The notes below the pieces were generated by a model. The model worked only from the letters and a program-made list of their open reading frames with translations. It made no database searches and was not told the DNA's origin. Made by a program: the position numbers and the translations under genes. Shown here in pieces: positions 1 to 7,038 of a stretch of 8,064 bases of DNA. The DNA is from Prevotellaceae bacterium (lineage in GTDB: Bacteria > Bacteroidota > Bacteroidia > Bacteroidales > Paludibacteraceae): the NCBI GenBank assembly GCA_031270425.1, contig JAISXQ010000187.1, positions 1 to 8,064 of the forward strand. The letters run 5' to 3'. Numbering within the stretch: position 1 is the stretch's first letter; each line of letters opens with the position of its first letter.

Positions 1-85
1 CCTTGGTAACGGTCGATATTCGTTCTTTTGAAATTAGCGGCATTTGGCTGCCGTCCGGGTGATTTATAATGATATTATCTAACAT
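1..85 (-). CDS. 5' end of a downstream tail-tip gene (partial)
   Basis: Only the first 28 codons are inside the window; the gene continues beyond base 1. The start is the ATG at 85-83, about 20 nt after the TAG of the distal tail gene, behind an A-rich leader with no Shine-Dalgarno. The fragment opens with MLDNIIINHPDG and ends ...KERISTVTK. In siphovirus tail modules the gene after the distal tail protein is usually the tail-associated lysin/hub (Tal) or another baseplate component, and short N-terminal stretches of this kind are compatible with one. That assignment rests on gene order only; 28 residues show no diagnostic domain. Same strand and spacing as its neighbours, so it is probably co-transcribed with them. 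Confidence 0.55.
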   Translation of the reverse strand, partial: MLDNIIINHPDGSQMPLISKERISTVTK

Positions 86-104
86 GATTACTTTTTATTA
101 AGTT

Positions 105-1313
105 CTAAATTTTATTCCAAACGATTATCCCGTTGGTTGAGAAGTCCGTAATATCTTCAATAACTCCGCTTATAACCGCGTAAAATATGCCGTCCTGATT
201 GTAATCGTGCGGAACGGTAATATTTTCACCGAAAACATCGTAATCTTTTGTTCCGTCGCCCCAATGGATGGTTACGGCTTTTGCGGTGGTCATTGTGATT
301 GTAAGCGTTCGGGTTGCTTCGCTTATACGCTGATGCCTGACAATCCTTTTTACCGGGTCGGGTTCTTTCAATTTCAAGGTAAACGTACCTACCATTGATT
401 CATCGTTCCAACGTTTGGAAATGCTTATGCCGCTTTCGTTGTACACTTCAAAAAGAAGCGGTTTTGTCGGGTGTATATCAACTGTCAGGCGTTGCGTCCC
501 GTCTGCTTGGAAAATCTGTAAAAAACTATTCAATTTATTGACAAAATCTATTTTTCCGGCGGCTTTCATCCAACATTTCAATTCAATTTCGCGGGCTTCT
601 ACACGTTTACGTGTCAGATCTATTACTTCACCGTGATAGTCGGGCCAATCAACTTTAAACGGCGCTTTCAGTTTCGGGCGGTCGAGTATGCCGTTTGATT
701 CGGAAACGGTAACATCGAAATCTTTAAGATTTATGCCGTTAACTAAATACGATAATTGCGAAACGGAATTTAATTGCTCGCTTATCTCTGATTGTGAAAG
801 GGCTCTGCTGTAAGCCTTTATTCCATCAAGTAATCCGTATCCGTATTCGGTAAAGTAAATATCCTGCAAAATTGCGAATCCGGTCGGTTGTACGGGCAAG
901 GTTATTGTGTCGATTAAGTGCGTGTTCAAATAGATACGCACGATTAACGCTTCTTTGGTTATGGCTATATAATTCCACTCTTTAGTTATGGTTATCCAAC
1001 GGTCACGAAATCCGTTTACCTCGTTCCAAGCAAACCAAAACCCTAATTGCTTGCCGGTAAATCCGTCCGGCACATCCCCGCGTTTCAACCACGCAAGTAA
1101 AGTGAAATTACCGGTAATCAACGATGTTACGTCTCGTGAAATTATACTAGCCCCATTGCCTTTAAATTCGATACAATTCCCCTGTTTGCCTGAAACAAAT
1201 TTACAATATGATACCGCGGCATCGTATCGGGAAGGGGAGTAGTCGTATGCTATTTCCGAGCCGTCCGGTTCGTCAAAAGGTATATTCAAAATCAAGTTTG
1301 CCTCGCTCGCCAT
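105..1313 (-). CDS. Distal tail (Dit-like) protein with N-terminal LamG-like and C-terminal PKD-like domains
   Basis: 402 residues in three parts. Residues about 5-183 read as a LamG/concanavalin A-like jelly roll: a CIEFKGNG strand, NFTLLAWLKRGD (the usual FTISAWVK element), WNYIAITK..VRIYLN, and the closing LLDGIKAYSRALSQSEI, which matches the family's final D-x-x-R-IYNRALS-x-x-EI signature. Residues about 186-325 look like the distal tail protein fold of Bacteroides-type siphophages, with LKAPFKVDWPDYHGEVIDLT followed by EAREIELKCWMKA. Residues about 330-400 resemble a PKD-like module, with IHWGDG, then VPHDYNQDGIFYAVISG. Dit forms the ring joining tail tube to tip; the two added domains probably bind host surface glycan or capsule (inference). 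The start ATG lies one base after the TGA of the upstream gene (TGATATG), implying translational coupling. The tail role is fairly secure from position and the middle domain; ligand specificity is unknown. Confidence 0.8.
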   Translation of the reverse strand: MASEANLILNIPFDEPDGSEIAYDYSPSRYDAAVSYCKFVSGKQGNCIEFKGNGASIISRDVTSLITGNFTLLAWLKRGDVPDGFTGKQLGFWFAWNEVNGFRDRWITITKEWNYIAITKEALIVRIYLNTHLIDTITLPVQPTGFAILQDIYFTEYGYGLLDGIKAYSRALSQSEISEQLNSVSQLSYLVNGINLKDFDVTVSESNGILDRPKLKAPFKVDWPDYHGEVIDLTRKRVEAREIELKCWMKAAGKIDFVNKLNSFLQIFQADGTQRLTVDIHPTKPLLFEVYNESGISISKRWNDESMVGTFTLKLKEPDPVKRIVRHQRISEATRTLTITMTTAKAVTIHWGDGTKDYDVFGENITVPHDYNQDGIFYAVISGVIEDITDFSTNGIIVWNKI

Positions 1314-1314
1314 A

Positions 1315-1830
1315 TCAGTATGTTTTAGATTGTTTCTTTACTATTTTTATTATTGAATTAGGATGTGCGGAGTTCAACATAGAAAAAACGGCACCGCCAT
1401 ATTCGTTCACACAAATTTTGGCATTGTCTTCGGCGGTTACTTCTATTTCAGCATTATCAAACACGTCCACCATAACAAAAGCGTTACCGGTGGCTTTGAT
1501 TGATAATTTGCTTTCGTGCTTCACGAATACCTGCCCAACGGAAAATCCGTTGTAATTGGCAGAACCTTCGCACCGCCCGAAAACCACAACGTATTTTGAA
1601 TTTTCGACATGTACCGGTTCGTCCCTAAAAATCCCGTACTGCTGCCTTATTCCATCAAATAAATGGAGTAAGCGCGGGGATGGAAAATCTTCGGAAATAC
1701 AAAAGTCTATCCCTTTCAAAAACATTTGTATTAGGGCGTGCTTGTCCTCTGTATGCCGCAAACGGCTGTACCATTCTTCGCATATCCCTTTTGCCCTCGC
1801 TTCTTTTGCTAATTCTTTATTCAGTTTCAT
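1315..1830 (-). CDS. Small phage tail-module protein with ten-residue beta-solenoid-like repeats
   Basis: 171 residues lying between tape measure and distal tail genes, 4 nt after the tape measure stop and 1 nt before the next start. Residues 1-70 are helical and charged (KELAKEARAKGICEEWYSRL). From about 75 to 152 the sequence runs in a ten-residue register: small residue at position 3, hydrophobic at 5 and 7, clearest as GNAFVMVDVF (115-124), DNAEIEVTAE (125-134) and DNAKICVNEY (135-144). This suggests a right-handed beta-solenoid or bactofilin-like stack. The C-terminus is basic (IVKKQSKTY). I recall similar proteins of unknown role in Bacteroides prophages. It could be a minor tail or tip component, or a moron-like cargo gene; no catalytic motif is visible, and I do not assign a function. 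Confidence 0.7.
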   Translation of the reverse strand: MKLNKELAKEARAKGICEEWYSRLRHTEDKHALIQMFLKGIDFCISEDFPSPRLLHLFDGIRQQYGIFRDEPVHVENSKYVVVFGRCEGSANYNGFSVGQVFVKHESKLSIKATGNAFVMVDVFDNAEIEVTAEDNAKICVNEYGGAVFSMLNSAHPNSIIKIVKKQSKTY

Positions 1831-1834
1831 ACGA

Positions 1835-4800
1835 TTATCCGTTTATGCCTTGCGCCCGCAATGGGTCAATTTGATTGTTACCTATTTTGCTATCCAAACT
1901 CTCTAAATGCTTGCTTGATTTGTTGGTATTTGCGTTAATCAGTGTGAGTTGAATAAGCGAATTACGCAATATCTCTATGCTCTCAACCTGATTAACGCGG
2001 ACGGCGTTTGTCTGTCCTGCGAGTAAATCTATGCTCTCTTGACTGGCTCCTTTTATTGCGCCGGATAATGACGAATTTTCAGAATCGCCCAAAAACATAC
2101 TTTTTACATCTTCCGGTAAATTTTCAAATGCTTTTGATATGCTGCCTGTAACAGCATTTAATTCGGAAGATAGCCCGCCAAGACTTGCTACTACAACATC
2201 CATCCCTTTGAAACCTCCGAACTTATCTACCCATTTGCTTGAGTACTTTTCAAGAATTGCGCCTATCGGTTTTTGTAAAACTTCTTGTATAAGCATATTC
2301 CTGACTATTTTTTTTACAATATCATCAACGGTTTTTCCCCATGATTCGGCGGCGTTTTCTCCTGCGCTAAATGCTTCAATAAACGCATCGCCCAACTGTT
2401 CGGCTATACTTTTGGCGTCTGTCGAAATGATGTTATTGACAATGCCGTCTAATGTATCTTCAATTTTCTGCGCAGATGCCAAAATTTGAGCATCGTATTC
2501 GGCTATTTTGCCCTCATCGGCTTTTTTCTTGCTTTGTTCGGCGGCTTTCATCGCTTCTATTTCCGCCTGCTGTTGTTTCAGGTTTTCAATGGATTGTTGT
2601 TGCAGTTTATAATAATCATTGCCTAATGCCTTGCTTATGGCTCGTTCTAATTGGGTGTATGATTTTTCCAATTTTTCAACTTGTTTCGCGTGGGCTGCTA
2701 TACTGCGGTTTGCGTTTCGGTCTTGCGTATTGAATACTTTAAGCGCCGATGTAATAAGAGAAATGCTTCCCTGAATTATTTGCAACGGATTTTTGGAAGC
2801 AATGTCCATCGCCAAATTTCCGGCAGCGCCTGCCATTTCGGAAATGTCGTTTAGAAGTTCCTGTGTCTGTTCATCGCCGGCTATACCTAATTCTTTCAAG
2901 CCACCCACAACGGAATCAAACGCACCTTTTACTAATTCAATAGAACCCGCTATGCTTTTAAACATATCCTTGAGATTGGTTTTGCTTTGTTCTGCCTTAT
3001 ATTTTTTAATCGCGTCTAATAAGGCGGCAAAAGGATTTTTCTTTTGTATTGTATCGGTTACTTTGTCTAATTGGCCGCGGAGTGCGTTCAACGCTTCGGG
3101 CGATAAATTCAAATTATTAAATTCCGCTTCTATCCGGTGTTTCATTTTCAACATTTCAGAAACGGTAAGCGTATCAAGGTCGGTAAATAGTTTTTCCCAT
3201 GTCTCGGATTGTTGCAATATTTCTACCGACAAATCGGAAAGCGATTTTTTATAATTTTTTTCAAGTTCTGCTAATGCCTTTTTTGCTTCTTCTATCTGTC
3301 CATCTGTAAGGTTTCCGTTTTTTATTTTGTCGTTTAAAACATTGCTTTTTCCGTTGTATTCATTAGTAATATCATTTTTCTTTTGCTCAAAAGAACGGTG
3401 ATCATTCAATATTTTTTCATAATCTAAATCGTATCTAATCGTAAGCGTGTCTAATTGAGATTGAAGTATTTTTTTAATATCTTCATTCGTTTCGACTGCG
3501 ATTGCTTTTTCCAACCGCTGTTTTTCATTAAAATATTTTACATCTGCGCTTATTTTACTGTCTAAATAATCGCTATACTCTTTCTTTGCCTCATTATAGT
3601 CACCTTCCACTTTTTTCACAACATCTTCCTTTTGTTTGTTAAGGACTTCGGTTTTTTGTTCTTTTAATCCCGAATTGTCGGTTTTCAACATTTCCCGCTT
3701 TTTTTCAATAATACTTAACATTTCAGAAATCGAACGAGCATTGTTTAATTCTGTTTGCAAGCTTTTTTCAAATTCTTGCATTACGGTTTTTGTTGTTTCG
3801 GCGGCTAATGCTGTATTTAGTTTATGAATTTCATCTTTCGTTAATGAGTGTTCTTTCAGGCGATTTTCTAAATATTCCTTATATGTTTTACCGCTTTCTA
3901 ACAGCGTGGCAAATTCCTGTTGCGCTTCTTTTGCTAAACCGGCGTTTAGCCAGCTAAAATACTCTGCATAGGCTTTTTTTGCCTGTTCCATACGTTCGAT
4001 TACCGGGTCTTTTCCCTTGTTATCATTCCCGCCGACAGTTCCGGCGGCATATTTATTCACGGTTTCGACTTCCGTTTTTTTCATTTCTTCAATCGCTTTG
4101 ACTGAATAATTAGTTGATTTGGTTATGTTATCGGTTATTTCTTTGTTAATTTTTTCAAATTCTGCTTTAGATTCAAAATAATCTTGATTTGTATATGCTA
4201 ACATTGGCTTGCCTGTTGTTTCGTCAATCTTGTTAAGCGTTCCCTTTTTTGCAAGTTTTTCGTATTCGGCGTTTAATTTTTCTTCCGCTACTGTGAGTTT
4301 CTTTACAAGTTCAATATTTTTCTCTAAAACAATACTTGCCTGCGCTTTGGCTATCTGTGCGTTTATGAAACTTTGAACATGAGCCGGATCGGACAATAAT
4401 TTTTCTGCCTTATATACGGAATCAATGGAACCGCCGAGCGCATCGAAATCTTTTTTATTTTCCTGAAAATATTTTCGTTTCGCTTCCAAATTATCACCCA
4501 AAGCTGACCATTCTTGTGAAAGTTTTTTTACTGTGGCGATTGGCTCGGCTGATTTCTCGGCAACTGCCTTGTAAAATTCTTCGGTCGCTTTCTTGGCTTC
4601 CCGCGCTTTGCTTGAAAATAATGATATAACGCTGATTAATGCACCAATTCCGGCGGCTATCCATCCAAATACCGGTATTGATTTTATCGCAGCGCCTACC
4701 AAACGAAACGCACCGGCAAGCCCTATATTTGCCGCTGTTCCGGCTGCGGCTGCGGCTGTGTCTGTTACCTGCGCTTTGGCTTTTACGCCTAACCACCACG

Positions 4801-5662
4801 CATTTAGTTTTATCATTAATGCGCTGTCTTTGTTCAAAGTGTTTGCGACTTGCTGCATTCCCATGGTTATAGCCATAAGGCTTTGAACGCGGAGCATTAT
4901 TTTTTGTAAATCTTCGTTCTCTTCGCCAAATAGACCGATAGCACCCTGTGCTGCGGTAAATCCTCCTGTAACGCCTGAAACGGCAGATATAACGCCTTGC
5001 AATCCGGCGTTATCGTGCGCCAATATCCGGGCTTGGGTGCGTGCGTCGGTCAGGGCGTCAGTTAATTGTCCGGCTTCCTTCTGTAATTCCATAAATTTCT
5101 CGGAGCCTCGTATTTCTGACAATGAAAGTCCGGCTTTTCGTCCGTTTTTTTCCAACATTGCGAGTTCTTCTATAACTTTGTGTAATTGCGTGCGAAATGT
5201 AGTTTGCGCGTTTGTGGCGTTATCTACCTTGGTTTTTTCATCTTCTAATTGATGGTTATGTTTCAATAGGGCGGCATCCTGTTCGTTTAATGCTGCAACT
5301 ACTTTTTTGCGCTCGTTAATTTCGCTTTGTATTACTGCTTGCTGCTGGGTTAAATGACCGCCGCTTCCAAGTGATGTTGAATAACTTCCGCCTGCTTTGT
5401 TCGCTTTTACCCCAAGTTCGCTATACTTTTTCTTCAGCGATTCTATCGCCGTTTCATTAATGCTTATGGCGTTCCCTATCGTATCAAATCCTTGAGTGAT
5501 GTAACGTGCTGCCGATTGATAGGCGGCTTCCATTTTGTTTCCGCCTGCCGCAGTAGCATCCGAAAAGCCTTGTACGCGCCTTTTTGTTTCTTCCAAAGCA
5601 CGGTCTATTTGTCCGTTATTGAAAAGGACTTCAAAGTCTAAAGTACCGCCTTGTATGTTCAT
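1835..5662 (-). CDS. Tape measure protein
   Basis: 1275 residues, by far the longest gene. It sets tail length by spanning the tube lumen during assembly and is ejected ahead of the DNA. At the usual ~0.15 nm per residue it predicts a tail near 190 nm (inference). Coiled-coil-rich, polar segments cover roughly 100-215, 440-540, 555-810 and 990-1065. A hydrophobic stretch at about 303-349 includes a membrane-like helix at SIPVFGWIAAGIGALISVIS, and a weaker Gly/Ala-rich patch covers 905-975. A flexible Gly/Asn linker lies at 540-552. The C-terminal region about 1085-1140 (GDAFIEAFSAGENAAESWGK, then NMLIQEVLQKPIGAIL) matches the conserved end domain of many tape measures. I see no peptidase or transglycosylase motif. 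The start ATG overlaps the stop of the preceding chaperone frame as ATGA, which supports this start. Position after the chaperones is canonical. Confidence 0.95.
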   Translation of the reverse strand: MNIQGGTLDFEVLFNNGQIDRALEETKRRVQGFSDATAAGGNKMEAAYQSAARYITQGFDTIGNAISINETAIESLKKKYSELGVKANKAGGSYSTSLGSGGHLTQQQAVIQSEINERKKVVAALNEQDAALLKHNHQLEDEKTKVDNATNAQTTFRTQLHKVIEELAMLEKNGRKAGLSLSEIRGSEKFMELQKEAGQLTDALTDARTQARILAHDNAGLQGVISAVSGVTGGFTAAQGAIGLFGEENEDLQKIMLRVQSLMAITMGMQQVANTLNKDSALMIKLNAWWLGVKAKAQVTDTAAAAAGTAANIGLAGAFRLVGAAIKSIPVFGWIAAGIGALISVISLFSSKAREAKKATEEFYKAVAEKSAEPIATVKKLSQEWSALGDNLEAKRKYFQENKKDFDALGGSIDSVYKAEKLLSDPAHVQSFINAQIAKAQASIVLEKNIELVKKLTVAEEKLNAEYEKLAKKGTLNKIDETTGKPMLAYTNQDYFESKAEFEKINKEITDNITKSTNYSVKAIEEMKKTEVETVNKYAAGTVGGNDNKGKDPVIERMEQAKKAYAEYFSWLNAGLAKEAQQEFATLLESGKTYKEYLENRLKEHSLTKDEIHKLNTALAAETTKTVMQEFEKSLQTELNNARSISEMLSIIEKKREMLKTDNSGLKEQKTEVLNKQKEDVVKKVEGDYNEAKKEYSDYLDSKISADVKYFNEKQRLEKAIAVETNEDIKKILQSQLDTLTIRYDLDYEKILNDHRSFEQKKNDITNEYNGKSNVLNDKIKNGNLTDGQIEEAKKALAELEKNYKKSLSDLSVEILQQSETWEKLFTDLDTLTVSEMLKMKHRIEAEFNNLNLSPEALNALRGQLDKVTDTIQKKNPFAALLDAIKKYKAEQSKTNLKDMFKSIAGSIELVKGAFDSVVGGLKELGIAGDEQTQELLNDISEMAGAAGNLAMDIASKNPLQIIQGSISLITSALKVFNTQDRNANRSIAAHAKQVEKLEKSYTQLERAISKALGNDYYKLQQQSIENLKQQQAEIEAMKAAEQSKKKADEGKIAEYDAQILASAQKIEDTLDGIVNNIISTDAKSIAEQLGDAFIEAFSAGENAAESWGKTVDDIVKKIVRNMLIQEVLQKPIGAILEKYSSKWVDKFGGFKGMDVVVASLGGLSSELNAVTGSISKAFENLPEDVKSMFLGDSENSSLSGAIKGASQESIDLLAGQTNAVRVNQVESIEILRNSLIQLTLINANTNKSSKHLESLDSKIGNNQIDPLRAQGING

Positions 5663-5880
5663 CGTTCCAATTTATTTATTTGTTTCAAAATATCGTCCGC
5701 GTTATCGTCCGTTATTACGATGTCCTCGCTGTTTTTATCCGTATCGGTATCCACGTTCGGGGCATCTATCATTATGCGTTGTACTACGTTCCACGCTATT
5801 TCGTGGTGCAAATAATCCCAAGTCCATCCGAGGTGGGCGCAAATAGAACCCCGGCGACCAAACGGGCTATTTAATCCGGT
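5659..5880 (-). CDS. T-type second frame of the tail assembly chaperone (5' end undefined; probably made by -1 frameshifting from G)
   Basis: The ORF behind the G chaperone stop lies in the -1 frame relative to G and runs unbroken from 6063 to the TGA at 5661-5659, which overlaps the tape measure ATG as ATGA. The convincing coding part starts near 5862: FGRRGSICAHLGWTWDYL, then HHEIAWNVVQRIMIDAP, then an acidic tail (NVDTDTDKNSEDIV...) ending KLER. A compact, Trp-rich helical domain directly before the tape measure is what the T part of G/GT chaperones looks like. No ATG or GTG exists in this frame upstream of the domain; the first ATG (5772) and a TTG (5811) fall inside it. Expression therefore most likely needs a ribosomal frameshift near the end of G, giving a GT fusion. 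I found no canonical X-XXY-YYZ heptamer, so the junction is unresolved. The start given here marks only the region around the G stop. Confidence 0.65.
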   Translation of the reverse strand, partial: TGLNSPFGRRGSICAHLGWTWDYLHHEIAWNVVQRIMIDAPNVDTDTDKNSEDIVITDDNADDILKQINKLER

Positions 5881-6404
5881 AACTCTATACGATCCTTCCT
5901 CGGTTGTGCCGTTCTTGTGCCACTCAGTGATCGCATAGAGGTGATAAAATCCCCTAAGTTGGAAGTGTTTGTTACGGCTGATGCAATTTCTACCATTTTT
6001 GAAGGTTTTATCGTGTGTAAAAAGAAATCGGTAAGTTTTCGCAGCCGAATACGGTAAAAAACTTTAAGTATTTGCTTTAATACGGGGATATTCGTGTAAT
6101 ATGATTCGCCTAATACCACAATAGCGATTATGGCGGCTTGCCGCTTAACATTTTCCTTGACCAGCTTACGGGCTGCTACCATAACATCGCTGTTTTCCTG
6201 TGTCATTTTGTCTTTATCAATGACCATATTTAACGAAATATCTGATATACGGTCGAGAACCGATAGTGTCGGCTCGTGTATTTCAAATGTCTTTTTTCGC
6301 TTTCCTACTGAAACTTCAAATCTGAATCCTTGTTGTATAAGCAAATTAAGTTCTTCGCGTTCTATCTCAATGGCTGTTTTTTCCTGTTCCGAAATTTCGT
6401 TCAT
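5871..6404 (-). CDS. Tail assembly chaperone (G-type)
   Basis: 177 residues, cytoplasmic. Such chaperones coat the tape measure and recruit tube subunits during tail assembly and are absent from the finished virion. Features visible: an acidic helical N-terminus (EQEKTAIEIEREELNLLIQQ), a short strand region FRFEVSVGKRKKTFEI resembling the beta segment seen in Bacteroides-phage chaperones, then helices including VKRQAAIIAIVVLG (87-100) and a conserved-looking end, NLGDFITSMRSLSGTRTAQP, followed by a polar tail and TAA at 5873-5871. It sits between tube and tape measure genes, the canonical place, and a second -1 frame ORF follows it. The ATG at 6404 is preceded by an ACAATT triple repeat instead of a ribosome binding site. 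An intrinsic terminator lies just upstream, so its level is probably set by read-through. Identification rests on position, size and recalled family pattern. Confidence 0.82.
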   Translation of the reverse strand: MNEISEQEKTAIEIEREELNLLIQQGFRFEVSVGKRKKTFEIHEPTLSVLDRISDISLNMVIDKDKMTQENSDVMVAARKLVKENVKRQAAIIAIVVLGESYYTNIPVLKQILKVFYRIRLRKLTDFFLHTIKPSKMVEIASAVTNTSNLGDFITSMRSLSGTRTAQPRKDRIELPD

Positions 6405-6405
6405 A

Positions 6406-6423
6406 AATTGTAATTGTAATTGT
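6406..6423 (-). repeat. Three perfect tandem ACAATT hexamers in the chaperone leader
   Basis: On the coding strand ACAATT occurs three times head to tail, separated from the chaperone ATG (6404-6402) by one base. It lies between the T-tract of the terminator and the start codon. The region has no Shine-Dalgarno, as expected for Bacteroidota, where an unstructured A/T-rich leader favours initiation; the repeat may simply provide that. It may also be a slippage-prone tract that tunes leader length (inference). Confidence 0.6.
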
Positions 6424-6431
6424 TTTAATCT

Positions 6432-6473
6432 AAAAAAGCCCCCCGAAACTTACAATTTAGGATTAGGGGGCTT
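6432..6473 (-). terminator. Intrinsic terminator after the major tail protein gene
   Basis: Reading the minus strand, AAGCCCCC (6473-6466) pairs perfectly with GGGGGCTT (6443-6436). The 22-nt interior can itself form a small stem, AAATT against AGTTT around a GTA loop. The right arm runs straight into a T tract (six T in all at 6437-6432, two of them in the stem). This is a textbook Rho-independent terminator. It lies 36 nt after the tube gene's TAA and before the chaperone gene. I see no Bacteroides-type promoter (TTTG / TAnnTTTG) in the short segment after it, so the downstream genes probably depend on read-through or antitermination. Confidence 0.85.
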
Positions 6474-6509
6474 CCGGGCTATGAAAAAAAATAAAAGAAG
6501 TATTACTGC

Positions 6510-7013
6510 TTACGCGGCTACAACTTTGTAGGCTGTGAATTTCGCTACTCCGGCTTTCGTTGGCACTAATGCCGTTCCGGTTACTTCAATGAGTAGTAAG
6601 CCTTTCTTTGAAAATTCGCCGTTGATTTTCGCTACGATTTTCATACGTGGAATTTCAAATGCTAATCCCTGTTGTGGCGTAATCTTTACCGATTTTTCAA
6701 TAATCGGTATCGTGGCCGGAGCTGCCCATTTGGCAGCATCTCCCGTTCCCGTGACTGTCCCGCCTAACAAGGATTGCAACGTAGTCAATTCCGGATTCAT
6801 AATCGAAAAATTGAATAGCGTTTTCCCTGCTACGTCCATAATGAAAACAGGGTCATCCACCTCCTCTGCGTAAAATTCGGTTGATTGGGAGTCTTCCTGC
6901 GTTAATTTGCAGGTATCCCGGAATGTGTATCCCAGGGATGCCAAAGTTGTACCCATGCCGCCATCGGAGGCAATAGCCCCTATTGTGATACTTGATAAAC
7001 CTATTGTGTACAT
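6510..7013 (-). CDS. Major tail (tube) protein
   Basis: 167 residues; the subunit that stacks as hexameric rings to form the tail tube. The sequence is beta-rich and low in Lys/Glu coiled coil, with alternating strands such as TEFYAEEVDDPVFIMDV and GKTLFNFSIMN, a flexible Gly/Thr loop (GGTVTGTGDAAKWAAP, residues about 84-99) and later strands KGLLLIEVTGTALVPTK. Length and strand pattern fit siphophage tube proteins, and the gene stands between the tail terminator-like gene and the chaperones, its standard place. The start ATG at 7013 follows the upstream TAG by 25 nt of A/T-rich leader with no Shine-Dalgarno. A strong terminator follows directly, consistent with a highly expressed virion protein. 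The assignment is mainly positional plus fold-like pattern; no signature motif is unique to the family. Confidence 0.82.
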   Translation of the reverse strand: MYTIGLSSITIGAIASDGGMGTTLASLGYTFRDTCKLTQEDSQSTEFYAEEVDDPVFIMDVAGKTLFNFSIMNPELTTLQSLLGGTVTGTGDAAKWAAPATIPIIEKSVKITPQQGLAFEIPRMKIVAKINGEFSKKGLLLIEVTGTALVPTKAGVAKFTAYKVVAA

Positions 7014-7038
7014 TTTGATAAAAATTTAATTGTTGTTA

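Noticed and set aside
1195..1206. TAAATTTG on the minus strand, matching a Bacteroides -7 promoter element
   Set aside because: It is inside the distal tail gene and has no TTTG element at the expected upstream spacing; such matches are expected by chance in AT-rich DNA.
2793..3254. 153-codon open frame on the plus strand
   Set aside because: It lies wholly inside the tape measure gene on the opposite strand, is Ser/Phe/Asn-rich as expected of the complement of a Lys/Glu/Leu-rich coiled coil, and has no leader or partner genes.
4494..4799. 101-codon minus-strand frame nested in the tape measure
   Set aside because: An Arg/Ser-rich out-of-frame reading of the tape measure hydrophobic region; no coding-like composition or conserved pattern.
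5659..5772. A separate small gene starting at the first ATG of the T frame
   Set aside because: It would begin in the middle of the Trp-rich helical domain, leaving only its tail; the domain continues upstream in the same frame.
6015..6027. C-TTT-TTA in the G chaperone frame as the frameshift site (one base from the well-known T-TTT-TTA)
   Set aside because: Slippage here would remove the last 48 residues of G, including the conserved-looking NLGDFITSMRSLSGTRT segment, and replace them with unremarkable sequence. It is kept only as a weak candidate.
6483..6490. T8 run on the minus strand soon after the tube gene stop, as a possible first terminator
   Set aside because: No stable hairpin precedes it; the genuine stem-loop lies just downstream at 6473-6432.
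6130..6531. Plus-strand 133-codon open frame spanning the chaperone start and the terminator
   Set aside because: It reads antisense through the terminator hairpin and the repeat leader, has a Cys/Ser-rich random composition, and conflicts with a well-supported minus-strand gene.
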